A DNA stretch of 37,296 nucleotides from CAZPKH01 sp964407165 (lineage in GTDB: Bacteria > Bacteroidota > Bacteroidia > Bacteroidales > Muribaculaceae): contig CAYOUJ010000023.1 of the NCBI GenBank assembly GCA_964407165.1, positions 1-37,296 of the forward strand. The letters run 5' to 3'. Below the pieces are notes generated by a model that was not told the DNA's origin, made no database searches, and was given only the letters and a program-made list of their open reading frames with translations. Position numbers and translations under genes: made by a program. Of the stretch, positions 1-7,969 are shown piece by piece (the stretch's first letter is position 1; each line of letters starts with the position of its first letter).

Positions 1-1
1 A

Positions 2-127
2 AGACTGAAGATGCTCGTGTGCGCGGCTGCGTGCACGCTGCTGGCGTCGGCCCACGTGCCCTCGGGCGCCGACTACGACGTCAACACCAACCCAATGGGG
101 GGGGGTAAATTGCTGGCATACAAATAG
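2..127 (+). CDS. 5' part of subtilisin-like protease gene: signal peptide, out of frame with the rest
   Basis: The reading frame is open from the window edge. With the ATG at 11 it encodes MLVCAAACTLLASAHVPSGA, which looks like a lipid-rich signal peptide with a Sec cleavage region; the true start probably lies just upstream of the window. The frame runs into nine consecutive G at 97-105 and stops at TAG 125-127. The protease frame is open on both sides of the G tract, back to at least position 60, and upstream of its listed start it reads SYKPNQVIVKFKSDGP, a typical start of a subtilase propeptide. Removing one G would join the signal peptide to that propeptide. This is therefore the N-terminus of the next gene, either switched off by slippage or broken by a homopolymer sequencing error. 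Confidence 0.7.
   Translation, partial: RLKMLVCAAACTLLASAHVPSGADYDVNTNPMGGGKLLAYK
97..105 (+). repeat. Poly-G tract (G9), candidate phase-variation site
   Basis: Nine G in a row separate the signal-peptide frame from the protease frame. Eight G would restore one open frame reading NTNPMGGVNCWHTNSYKPNQ. Poly-G slippage is a known ON/OFF mechanism for surface genes in other bacteria. A sequencing or assembly indel is the main alternative. Confidence 0.6.
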
Positions 128-173
128 TTACAAACCAAACCAGGTTATCGTCAAGTTTAAGAGCGACGGCCCC

Positions 174-3100
174 GTGAAGGTGCGCCGGCGCACGAACGGC
201 ACCATCCAGACCACCGGCGTCTCTTCGGTCGACGCCATCCTGACAAACTACTCCATCGCCTCCGCCGACGCGCTGATGCCCCTGACGGGTGCCGTCGCCG
301 CGCCCCGACGCGTCCGCGCCTACAACGGCTCGGAGGTGGAGGTCAAAGACCTCTCGAAGCTCTACGTGCTCGAGGCCACGGCCGACATCGACGTCGAGGC
401 CCTCGTCGCCGAGCTGTCGGCCCTCCCCGAGGTAGAGTTCGCCGAGCCCAACTATCTCGTCTACATATCAAGTACGGAGGAGCGGGGCAGCGCCCTCGCG
501 CCCCGACTGGAGCGGGGCGGCGCCCTCGCGCCCCGCCACACCTCCACCTCCTTCTCCGACCCCCTCTACTCCCAGCAATGGGGCATCCCCGCCGTCGGCG
601 CCGACAAGCTCTGGGACTACCCCACAGTCACCGACCGGCGCCCCGTCATCGCCATACTCGACACCGGCGTTGACATCTCACACCCCGACCTCGCCGCAAA
701 CATCTGGCAGAACGAGCGTGAGAGCGCCGGCGCCTCCGGCGTCGACGACGACGCCAACGGTTACACCGACGACTTCCGCGGCTGGGACTTCGTCAACAAC
801 ACCAACATTATCGGCGACTATAACGGCCACGGCACCCACTGTGCCGGCATCGCCGCTGCCGCGGGCGGCAACGGCATCGGCATCGTCGGCGCCAACCCCT
901 ACGCGCTCATCATGCCCGTGACGGTCATGCAGAGCGACGGCACGGGAGATATTGCAACTATAATCAAAGGTATAGACTATGCCACCGCCAACGGAGCCGA
1001 CGTAATCTCCATGTCCTTCGGCACTTACACATCATCCACAGCCCTTGAGCAGTCGCTGGGACGTGCTTATTCAAATTCTTATTTAGTGGCAGCCGCAGGA
1101 AATGATTCGCGACGCATTAGCTTATTCCCCTGTTACCCTGCGGCGTTCAATTTCGTGCTCGGCGTGGTTGCCAGCGACACTTCCGGCTCTCGCGCCTCCT
1201 TCAGCAACTATGATGACGACGGGCCGATTTTCACCACCTTCGGAGAAGAAGAGCTTTATAACTACGAGCTAATGGCTCCCGGTGTTTCCATCACCTCAAC
1301 TTATCCCGGCGGCAAATACAAGGCTTTCAACGGCACATCAATGGGCTGCCCGCTCGTGGCAGGCGCGCTCTCAAGGCTGCTGACAGTCAAAGAGTATGCA
1401 ACCAAAGAGATACTCTTCGGCGACCTCATCCACTCCGCTTCCTCCGTGGTAAACTTCGACGCCGCTTACGCCCTGACCGACGCCGACCGCAAGCCCTCCG
1501 TGTCGATGGTCAGCTACCGCATAGAGGATCAGACTGACGGTGACGGTCGCTTCGATGCCGGCGAAACCATCTACTTCTACCCAACCCTCCGCAACGAGTG
1601 GGGCACCGCCACCAACATCTGCTACTGGCTGGAGATGGGCGAGAACGAGGCCAAGGTTGTGGAGATGAGCCGCGCCATGGCCGACTTCGGCAAACCACTG
1701 AGCGCATACGCTAAAGCTGAATCTGCCAATCCTCTTGTCTTCAAGCTCAAGGATAATGTGGTGGATGGGCGCCATATTCGTCTGGTTCTCTATGCGCAGA
1801 GCGACGACATGCCAGAACCTGTAGCTACTGAATTTACCATAACTGCTGAGAACGGGGTCGAGATTGGAGGTATGATAGATTATGATTTTGTATTCGAACC
1901 AGGAATTTCTTATATAATAACCAAACAAACTATTTTCACTGATAGTGCTTCGGTAATATTTAAGCCTGGATCTACATTAAAATTTACAAATCAATCGGGC
2001 CTTTCGTTTACGCCAGGGACCAAATGCATTGCAAAAGGAACCAAAGAATCGCCAATAACATTTACTTCTCGCGATTTAACTGGATCTACAGTTGTCTATA
2101 TCTACCCCGCGTGTGACACTGTTGAGTATCTTCATATTATTAATCTTAGGCATTCTGGAGATGTATTAGGCGAAGTAAGTCGTAATTGTTTGTTTTCTAA
2201 CAGCCCTAATAGTATTTTAAACTGTTTTGGAGGATATTATGAAAAATGTAATTTCCTTAACCAACAAACACTATCTTTAATAGACAACAAAAACGGCAAC
2301 ATTAAATATTGTTTTTCTGATTGGTCGGCAAGTTTTGCAAATAACAATACAAACAACTATGGCAAAGTTAACATTAACACATTTAATTCAAACGCTTTTT
2401 TATCATCAGGTAATTATGTTTTGACTACAAGAGGAGATATACCAACTCTTCCTGGAACGATATGGTATTTTGAAAACCCGAGTTATTTTGGATCATCACG
2501 CATTGATATTGTAAAATCACGTACCTCAGATGTTGACAACATTAACAATGTAAGTGCAACTTGGCGTTTCGATCTTTCAAATATTTTAACCCAGCCTCAT
2601 CCTGAGTGCCACGGGATTGTGTGGAAGGTGTGCGTGAACGGTTACGACGCGCAGGATGAGTTTGACATGCTGCCGCCGTTGGGCGTGGGCAAGCACAAGG
2701 TGGAGGTATGGTATTCGAAGGTGATCGACACCTCGGAGGAGCCGTTCGTGGCCATGGGCGTGCGGCCGCCGTACACGCAGACGGCCATCGGCGAGGACGG
2801 CTCGTGGCGAACGGAGACAACCAAGTTCGTCTGCAACGGCGACACGACGGACGTGGACGTGAGCGTATACACCGCCTACGTGACCATCACGGGCAAGATG
2901 GCCATCGACGGCCTCAACCGACTGTACGTCAGCGGTTGCCACGACTTGGAGTATTTCGACATACCGCTTGAGAACACGCGCTTCAACGTCGAGGTGGGCG
3001 CCGCCGGCTCGATGTCCTCCGGATTCATGGGCGAGCCGGGCCTGGGCAAGGTGACGCTGACGTGGGAGGAGCAGGATGCCAACGTGGACGACATACTCGG

Positions 3101-4121
3101 CTACAACCTCTACCGCTACGTCACCACCGAGAGCGTCGACGCCGACGGAAACGTGACATACACCGACAGCGACCCCGTGCGCATCAACACGCAGCTCATC
3201 GACGAGGTGGAGTACGTCGACTATGACGTCACCCCGGGCGTGACCTACAACTATTACTACAAGATCATGCGCACCGACCTGGCGGAGAACTCGCCGAGCA
3301 AGGTGGTGGCCGTGACGCCGCTGACGGCGTCGAAGGGCGACGCCAACGGGTCGATGACGGTCGACGTGGCCGACGTGGTCACGGAGGTTAGCTATCTGAC
3401 GGGGGGCAACCCGCAGCCGTTTATCTTCGAGGCCGCGGACGTCAACGCCGACGAGGTGATCAACATCCTCGACATCGTGGGCACCATCAACATCATCACC
3501 GACCCGGGCCAGACTGGCACGGCCTCCTTGGGCACCGTGCGCTGGTGGGTCGACGAGGAGGGTCTCGTGTGGATAGACACCGACGTGGCCTTGGCGGGCC
3601 TGCAGCTGCAGCTCAGCGGCGACGCCAAGTACACGGTGGCCGAGGGGCTTGACGGCTTCGAGGCCGTATGCCACGCCGGGGAGGAGGGTGAGACGATGCT
3701 CCTCGCCTTCTCCATGTCGGGCAAGCGGCTGCTGCCGGGCGAGCATGCCATACTGCGAATCGACGGCGACGCCGAGGTCTCCGTGCTGACCTTCAGCGAC
3801 ATCCGCGGCGAGAGCGTGGTAGCCCTCTACGGCGAGCCGTCGAGCCTGTCGGTAATCGAGGCCGTGCAGATGCGCGTGCCCTCGCCCAACCCGTTCCACG
3901 ACGCCGTGACGATACCCTTCGTGGTCGGCCGCGACGGCGTGCACACTGTCGAGCTGCTGTTCACGGACATGCAGGGCCGCACGGTCGACCGCCGCAGCAT
4001 GCGCTGCGAGTACGGCGACTACAGCTACACGTGGCGCCCCGCCGTCAGCGCCGGCATCTACTTGGTGGGCCTTTACGTCGACGGCCGCCTGGTCCAGACC
4101 GCCAAGCTCCTCAAAAAGTAA
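174..4121 (+). CDS. Secreted subtilisin-like serine protease (S8) with Fn3, dockerin-like and T9SS sorting domains
   Basis: Extracellular endopeptidase of family S8. The listed GTG start is only the first start in frame; the true N-terminus is encoded before 105, in another frame. A propeptide fills about residues 1-100 (YVLEATADIDVEALVAELS, then FAEPNYLVY). Two copies of the 27-bp element add ERGSALAPR and ERGGALAPR exactly at the propeptide/catalytic junction (103-121). The catalytic triad is visible: D163 (ILDTGVD), H219 (GHGTHC) and S389 (NGTSMGCP). After about residue 560 comes an AT-rich segment to about 804, perhaps a beta-helix-like region. An Fn3-like domain follows near 960-1050, then a dockerin-like double Ca-loop at 1055-1112 (GDANGSMTVDVADVV; ADVNADEVINILDIV). 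Residues 1236-1315 (SPNPFHDAV to KLLKK) form a T9SS type A sorting domain, so secretion through the outer membrane is expected. The dockerin-like module suggests docking to a cohesin-like partner such as the next gene. Confidence 0.9.
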   Translation: MKVRRRTNGTIQTTGVSSVDAILTNYSIASADALMPLTGAVAAPRRVRAYNGSEVEVKDLSKLYVLEATADIDVEALVAELSALPEVEFAEPNYLVYISSTEERGSALAPRLERGGALAPRHTSTSFSDPLYSQQWGIPAVGADKLWDYPTVTDRRPVIAILDTGVDISHPDLAANIWQNERESAGASGVDDDANGYTDDFRGWDFVNNTNIIGDYNGHGTHCAGIAAAAGGNGIGIVGANPYALIMPVTVMQSDGTGDIATIIKGIDYATANGADVISMSFGTYTSSTALEQSLGRAYSNSYLVAAAGNDSRRISLFPCYPAAFNFVLGVVASDTSGSRASFSNYDDDGPIFTTFGEEELYNYELMAPGVSITSTYPGGKYKAFNGTSMGCPLVAGALSRLLTVKEYATKEILFGDLIHSASSVVNFDAAYALTDADRKPSVSMVSYRIEDQTDGDGRFDAGETIYFYPTLRNEWGTATNICYWLEMGENEAKVVEMSRAMADFGKPLSAYAKAESANPLVFKLKDNVVDGRHIRLVLYAQSDDMPEPVATEFTITAENGVEIGGMIDYDFVFEPGISYIITKQTIFTDSASVIFKPGSTLKFTNQSGLSFTPGTKCIAKGTKESPITFTSRDLTGSTVVYIYPACDTVEYLHIINLRHSGDVLGEVSRNCLFSNSPNSILNCFGGYYEKCNFLNQQTLSLIDNKNGNIKYCFSDWSASFANNNTNNYGKVNINTFNSNAFLSSGNYVLTTRGDIPTLPGTIWYFENPSYFGSSRIDIVKSRTSDVDNINNVSATWRFDLSNILTQPHPECHGIVWKVCVNGYDAQDEFDMLPPLGVGKHKVEVWYSKVIDTSEEPFVAMGVRPPYTQTAIGEDGSWRTETTKFVCNGDTTDVDVSVYTAYVTITGKMAIDGLNRLYVSGCHDLEYFDIPLENTRFNVEVGAAGSMSSGFMGEPGLGKVTLTWEEQDANVDDILGYNLYRYVTTESVDADGNVTYTDSDPVRINTQLIDEVEYVDYDVTPGVTYNYYYKIMRTDLAENSPSKVVAVTPLTASKGDANGSMTVDVADVVTEVSYLTGGNPQPFIFEAADVNADEVINILDIVGTINIITDPGQTGTASLGTVRWWVDEEGLVWIDTDVALAGLQLQLSGDAKYTVAEGLDGFEAVCHAGEEGETMLLAFSMSGKRLLPGEHAILRIDGDAEVSVLTFSDIRGESVVALYGEPSSLSVIEAVQMRVPSPNPFHDAVTIPFVVGRDGVHTVELLFTDMQGRTVDRRSMRCEYGDYSYTWRPAVSAGIYLVGLYVDGRLVQTAKLLKK
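479..505 (+). repeat. 27-bp palindromic element, copy in protease gene
   Basis: The element core has stem arms GCGGGGC and GCCCCG-type with a short GC-rich loop; this copy has one G-to-A change at the loop edge. It is read in frame as ERGSALAPR. It lies 3 bp from a second copy. Confidence 0.8.
509..535 (+). repeat. 27-bp palindromic element, second copy in protease gene
   Basis: Same orientation and frame as the preceding copy, read as ERGGALAPR. The two copies make a 30-bp-period tandem pair, the same period as the large array in the next gene. The arms GCGGGGCG and CGCCCCGC pair perfectly around a 9-nt loop. Confidence 0.85.
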
Positions 4122-4134
4122 CACTTAATTATCT

Positions 4135-4209
4135 CATACAGAAACAATAGAAACAAATAGAAACTCTTTAAATAAAAAAAGTTTCTGTCGTTTCTATCGT
4201 TTCTGTATG
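4135..4209 (+). repeat. Short tandem-repeat hairpin, unit about GTTTCTATC
   Basis: The 99-bp gap between the protease and the next gene is almost wholly a repeat. CATACAGAAACAATAGAAAC on the left pairs imperfectly with copies of GTTTCTRT ending in CTGTATG on the right, around an A/T-rich centre. The same unit recurs at 9479-9517. It could act as a terminator or mRNA-processing hairpin. Confidence 0.75.
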
Positions 4210-4220
4210 AAACTCACAAT

Positions 4221-7040
4221 ATGAAAAGATTTATACTGGCGATGTGGATGGCGGCGGTGGCCGCGGGCATCCACGCAGCCAACACCATAACCCTCACCGG
4301 TGCCTCGGGCCACCCCGGCGACGAGGTGACCCTCTCGCTGGCCATGACCGGCGACGACGCCGTGACGGCCCTGGAGGCGGTGATACCCCTCGACGAGGCG
4401 CTGACGTACGTCGACGGCTCATGCACCCTCGACGCCACCCGCGCGCCCTCACACCAGGTGACCGCCGCCGTGGTCGGCGGGGAGCTGCGCATCTACTGCT
4501 ACAGCATCGCCCTCGACGCGTTCGCCGGCACCGCGGGCGAGGTGCTCTCATTCCGCCTGCGCCTCGGCGCCGTCAGCGGCGACTACACCCTCGAGCCGCA
4601 AATAGTGCTCGCCGCCGCCGACGGGAGCGGGGCGGCGCCCTCGCGCCCCGTCACTGCCACGGTCACCGTGCTCTCCCCCGAGTTGACGCTCGGGGCGACG
4701 TCGATAGACTTCGGCCACGTGCCCATCCGCAGCAGCTACACCCGCACGCTCACGCTGCGCAACAGCGGCAACGAGCCGCTGACCGTCAGCTCGATAGCCT
4801 GCGGCGACTCTGCGCTGAGCGTAAGCCCCGCCGAGGCGGTCATTGCCGTGGGCGGCTCGCAGGCGGTGACCGTCACCTACTCCCCGACCCTCCGCGGCGC
4901 CTTCGCCTCGACGCTGACGGTATGCTCCGACGCCGTCAACGGCGGCGCGCAGAGTGTCAACGTGGTGGCCGACCCGTATTCGGTCAACACCCTCGCCATG
5001 GGCAGCAGCAGCGGCTCCTCCGGCACCGTCGCCACCGTCGGCGTGTCGATGGGCAACATGGAGCCGATAGTGGCCGCGCAGTGGACCGTCGACCTCCCCT
5101 CGGCACTGAAGTATGTCGAAGGGTCGGCCGCGCTGACCGACCGCGCCGTCAACCATCAGATAGCGGCCACCACCGACGGCCGGCGCCTCACTATAATAAT
5201 ATACTCCCCCGACAACACCCCGCTGACGGGCACCGCGGGCGACATCGCCACCTTCGGCGTCAGCCTCGAGGGCACCAGCGGCACGTACACGCTGCGCCCG
5301 GAGAGCGTGGTGCTCGCCAACATCACGGAGGAGAACATGGTCAGCGGCACCTCCAATGGCAGCGTGCGCATCGAGAGCCCGACCATCGCGGGCGCCGCGA
5401 CGCTCGACTTCGGCAAGCAGCCGCTCACGGAGCCGCTGACGGCTGAATATACCGTGCGAAACACGGGCAAGATAGACCTGACGGTCGACCGCGTGACCTT
5501 CCTCGCCGAGGGGTACGCGGTGACCACTCCACTGCCGCTGACCATAGCCGCGGGCGCCTCCGGCACCCTCGTTGTGACATACACCACGGCCGAGGCCGGC
5601 GCCTTCGCCACGACCATGCAGATTTACAGCAACGACCCGGGGACGCCCATGAAGGCCGTGGCGGTGAGCGGCACGGCGTTCTCACCCAACGAGCTGACGC
5701 TCAGTGGCACGTACGCCCCGGGCGACGCCCACGACTACCGATTAGGCGTGTCGATGGACAACGACGCCGCCATCGTGGCCGTGCAGTTTGACATCACCGT
5801 CGTCGACGCCGACGCCGTCGGCGCGCCCACATTGGAGCGCACGTCGCGCCTGACCGACCATGCCGCCTCCGTCACCGCCATGGGCGACGGCCGCTGGCGC
5901 GTGCTCGTCTACTCGCTGGCCAACAGCGCCATCGAAGGCACCGAGGGTGAGCTGCTCGCCCTGACCTTCCCCGCCCGGGAGCAGGGCGGCGCCCTCGCGC
6001 CCCGCCTCACATTTGCCATCGCCGACGTGGTGCTCAGCACCCGCGAGGGCGCCAACATCGAAAGCCCCGTGACCACCAAGGCGCGGACGTTCACATACAT
6101 CCTCCCCGCCACCATCGCCGTGGAGCCGGCGGAGGTGCGCATCCGCGAGGGTGAGACCGTCACCATCACCGCCACCGTCGGTCCCGACGACGCTACCGAC
6201 ACCACCGTCACGTGGACGAGCGCCGACACCTCCGTGGCCACAGTCGACGGGAGCGGGGCCGCGCCCTCGCGCCCCGCCAGGAGCGGGGCGGCGCCCTCGC
6301 GCCCCGAGAGGAGCGGGGCNNNNNNNNNNNNNNNNNNNNNNNNNNNNNNNNNNNNNNNNNNNNNNNNNNNNNNNNNNNNNNNNNNNNNNNNNNNNNNNNN
6401 NNNNNNNNNNNNNNNNNNNAGGAGCGGGGCGGCGCCCTCGCGCCCCGAGAGGAGCGGGGCCGCGCCCTCGCGCCCCGCCACCGGCGTCATCACCGCCATT
6501 GGCTGCGGCGAGACCACCCTCACCGCCACGACATGGAACGGCCTGACCGCCACCGTCGCCGTCACCATCCTCCCCGAGCCGAAGTGGGCACAGACCATCA
6601 CGTGGGACCAGGACCTCGGCAAGCCGACCGAGGGGGACGTCATCGAGCTGACGGCCACGGCCTCCTCAGGGCTGCCGGTGGAGTACATCGTCACCGCGGG
6701 TGCGTCGACCATCACCGACGGGAAGCTCACCGTGGCCTACGGCCCCGGCACCGTCGAGGCGCGGCAGGAGGGCGACGACTACTATGACGCTGCCGTGCCG
6801 GTGGCCAAGTCGTTCAACGGCGTGACCGGCGTGTCGCTCGTCGACGCCGACGGCACCGCAGTCCGCATAGAGGGTAACGATCTAATAATTACGGGCACCG
6901 CTCCCTGGAGCCTATACACCATTGACGGAAAGTTAGTGGCTGCGGGGCGCGCGGGCGCGGCCCCGCTCCGGCTCCCCTCCGCCGTCTACCTCCTCCACCT
7001 CGGTGGAGCCACCCTCAAACTGCAAATTACTAACTACTAA
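4221..7040 (+). CDS. Secreted multidomain protein: cohesin-like, choice-of-anchor D and Big_2 domains
   Basis: A signal peptide fills residues 1-20 (MKRFILAMWMAAVAAGIHA). Three cohesin-like modules recur near 20-145, 253-385 and 490-630; each has a VTLSLAMTGDD- or VGVSMGNMEPI-type first strand, a YVEGS or TYVDGS segment and a LYS/YSPDN hairpin. Two choice-of-anchor D (ASPM/SPD-2/Hydin-like) domains start at IDFGHVPI (about 160) and LDFGKQPL (about 393). A Big_2 domain follows (VTWTSADTSVATVD ... TGVITAIGCGETTL), split by an array of the 27-bp element and a 100-N gap; the length given therefore depends on the gap and is not real. The C-terminus (LYTIDGKLVAAG ... LHLGGATLKLQI) resembles a T9SS sorting tail. 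It probably sits outside the cell as a scaffold or adhesin. The cohesin-like modules and the dockerin-like module next door suggest the two proteins bind each other; this is inference. Confidence 0.8.
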   Translation: MKRFILAMWMAAVAAGIHAANTITLTGASGHPGDEVTLSLAMTGDDAVTALEAVIPLDEALTYVDGSCTLDATRAPSHQVTAAVVGGELRIYCYSIALDAFAGTAGEVLSFRLRLGAVSGDYTLEPQIVLAAADGSGAAPSRPVTATVTVLSPELTLGATSIDFGHVPIRSSYTRTLTLRNSGNEPLTVSSIACGDSALSVSPAEAVIAVGGSQAVTVTYSPTLRGAFASTLTVCSDAVNGGAQSVNVVADPYSVNTLAMGSSSGSSGTVATVGVSMGNMEPIVAAQWTVDLPSALKYVEGSAALTDRAVNHQIAATTDGRRLTIIIYSPDNTPLTGTAGDIATFGVSLEGTSGTYTLRPESVVLANITEENMVSGTSNGSVRIESPTIAGAATLDFGKQPLTEPLTAEYTVRNTGKIDLTVDRVTFLAEGYAVTTPLPLTIAAGASGTLVVTYTTAEAGAFATTMQIYSNDPGTPMKAVAVSGTAFSPNELTLSGTYAPGDAHDYRLGVSMDNDAAIVAVQFDITVVDADAVGAPTLERTSRLTDHAASVTAMGDGRWRVLVYSLANSAIEGTEGELLALTFPAREQGGALAPRLTFAIADVVLSTREGANIESPVTTKARTFTYILPATIAVEPAEVRIREGETVTITATVGPDDATDTTVTWTSADTSVATVDGSGAAPSRPARSGAAPSRPERSGXXXXXXXXXXXXXXXXXXXXXXXXXXXXXXXXXXRSGAAPSRPERSGAAPSRPATGVITAIGCGETTLTATTWNGLTATVAVTILPEPKWAQTITWDQDLGKPTEGDVIELTATASSGLPVEYIVTAGASTITDGKLTVAYGPGTVEARQEGDDYYDAAVPVAKSFNGVTGVSLVDADGTAVRIEGNDLIITGTAPWSLYTIDGKLVAAGRAGAAPLRLPSAVYLLHLGGATLKLQITNY
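4624..4650 (+). repeat. 27-bp palindromic element in the cohesin-like gene
   Basis: Exact consensus copy at the end of the first cohesin-like domain, read in a different frame from the protease copies, as GSGAAPSRP. It lies in the linker before the choice-of-anchor D domain. Confidence 0.85.
5978..6004 (+). repeat. 27-bp palindromic element, degenerate copy
   Basis: The left arm reads GCAGGGC instead of GCGGGGC. It is translated as EQGGALAPR, the same frame as in the protease but different from the other copies in this gene. It lies in the third cohesin-like domain between predicted strands. Confidence 0.75.
6250..6477 (+). repeat. Tandem array of the 27-bp element (30-bp period), interrupted by assembly gap
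   Basis: Two full units and the start of a third precede the N run, and two full units follow it. The units are joined by 3-bp spacers, giving a 30-bp period and a ten-residue peptide repeat (RSGAAPSRPE). The array is placed between the VATVD strand and TGVITA of the Big_2 domain. Small differences (GGCC versus GGCG) alternate between units. True copy number is unknown. Confidence 0.9.
6320..6419. other. Assembly gap, 100 N
   Basis: Exactly 100 N, the usual arbitrary scaffold-gap length. It falls inside the repeat array, so it probably reflects repeat collapse; the real sequence could be shorter or much longer. Confidence 0.97.
6943..6969 (-). repeat. 27-bp palindromic element, inverted copy
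   Basis: Reverse-complement copy with two changes. It is read in frame as GRAGAAPLR, close to the C-terminus of the cohesin-like protein and inside its sorting-domain-like tail. Confidence 0.75.
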
Positions 7041-7126
7041 CTACGGGCTACGAACTACTAACTACGAGCTACGAACTACGAATTTATGTCTGCAAATTCA
7101 TGGTTCGTAGTTCGTAGTTCGTAGTT
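7028..7126 (+). repeat. Short tandem-repeat hairpin, unit about CTACGAA
   Basis: Repeats of ACTAACTAC and CTACGAA on the left face three copies of TTCGTAG on the right, forming a long stem-loop. It starts within the stop-codon region of the upstream gene and ends just before the rsmA promoter, so it could serve as the terminator separating the two. Confidence 0.8.
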
Positions 7127-7132
7127 TTTTGC

Positions 7133-7140
7133 TAACTTTG
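7133..7140 (+). promoter_or_regulatory. -7 box of rsmA-mgtE promoter
   Basis: TAACTTTG matches the Bacteroidetes TAnnTTTG box, 22 bp before the rsmA ATG. A small GGGG/CCCC hairpin lies between them at 7142-7155. No clear -33 TTTG is seen. Confidence 0.65.
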
Positions 7141-7162
7141 CGGGGCGCAAAACCCCAAAGCC

Positions 7163-7969
7163 ATGAAGCAAGTCAAGCCCAAGAAAGCCCTCGGCCAGCA
7201 CTTCCTGACCAATGCCGACGTCGCCGCGCGCATCGCCGCGACGCTCGATGACTACCGCGGTGTGCCCGTGGTGGAGGTCGGCCCCGGCATGGGCATGCTC
7301 ACGCGCCCCCTGCTCGACGCCGGCCACACGCTCACCGTCGCCGAGATTGACGGCGAGAGCATCGAGTGGCTGCGCAGCCACTTCCCCGACCTGCCCGCCG
7401 ACCGCATACTTGACGCCGACTTTCTGCGCCTCGACCTGGCGAAATATGCCGACGCCGAGGGACGGCTGTGCGTCATCGGCAACTATCCCTACAACATCTC
7501 CTCGCAGATATTCTTCCATGTTCTCGACTACCGTGACACGGTGGTGTGCTGCTCGGGCATGCTGCAAAAGGAGGTGGCGGAGCGCATCTGCGCCCCCGAG
7601 GGGTCGCGCACGCGCGGCATACTGTCGGTATTGCTGCAGGCGTGGTACGACGTGGAATATCTGTTCACGGTCGACGCCTCGCAGTTTAACCCGCCGCCGA
7701 AGGTGCAGAGCGGCGTGATACGCCTGCTCCGCAACGGCGTGCGCGAGCTTGGCTGCGACGAGCGGCTGTTCAAGACGGTCGTCAAGACCACCTTCGGCCA
7801 GCGCCGCAAGATGCTCCGCGGCTCCCTGCGCTCCCTCATGCCTCCGAGTAGTTCTCTCCCCGACGGATGCCCGTACGCAACGATGCGCCCCGAGCAGCTT
7901 TCCGTCAAGGAGTTTATAGACCTTACTAACATTTTGGCTGAACTACGAGAAAATGAAGGAGTACACTGA
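7163..7969 (+). CDS. rsmA: 16S rRNA (adenine1518/1519-N6,N6)-dimethyltransferase
   Basis: RsmA (KsgA) uses S-adenosylmethionine to dimethylate two adjacent adenines in helix 45 of 16S rRNA late in small-subunit assembly, in the cytoplasm. The 268-residue protein has the family's normal length. The N-terminal KPKKALGQHFL is the hallmark start and fixes the ATG. SAM motif I is VVEVGPGMGMLT (about residue 35). Motif IV is NYPYNIS (about 113), the NxPY site that holds the target adenine. QFNPPPKVQSGVI follows in the C-terminal part. A TAnnTTTG promoter lies just upstream, and the last 17 bp overlap mgtE, so the two are likely co-transcribed and translationally coupled. The MgtE pairing may simply be shared expression, although ribosome assembly is magnesium-dependent. 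Confidence 0.97.
   Translation: MKQVKPKKALGQHFLTNADVAARIAATLDDYRGVPVVEVGPGMGMLTRPLLDAGHTLTVAEIDGESIEWLRSHFPDLPADRILDADFLRLDLAKYADAEGRLCVIGNYPYNISSQIFFHVLDYRDTVVCCSGMLQKEVAERICAPEGSRTRGILSVLLQAWYDVEYLFTVDASQFNPPPKVQSGVIRLLRNGVRELGCDERLFKTVVKTTFGQRRKMLRGSLRSLMPPSSSLPDGCPYATMRPEQLSVKEFIDLTNILAELRENEGVH

Noticed and set aside
2586..4124. 512-residue open frame on the minus strand opposite the protease
   Set aside because: Composition is typical of a mirror frame in GC-rich DNA (rich in H, A, V, R, D), with no recognisable domain; the plus strand clearly encodes Fn3, dockerin-like and sorting domains.
6250..6477. CRISPR array
   Set aside because: Units are directly joined with 3-bp spacers, lie in an open reading frame, and no cas genes are nearby.
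7953..7969. Magnesium riboswitch before mgtE
   Set aside because: The start codon lies inside rsmA, leaving no leader for one.
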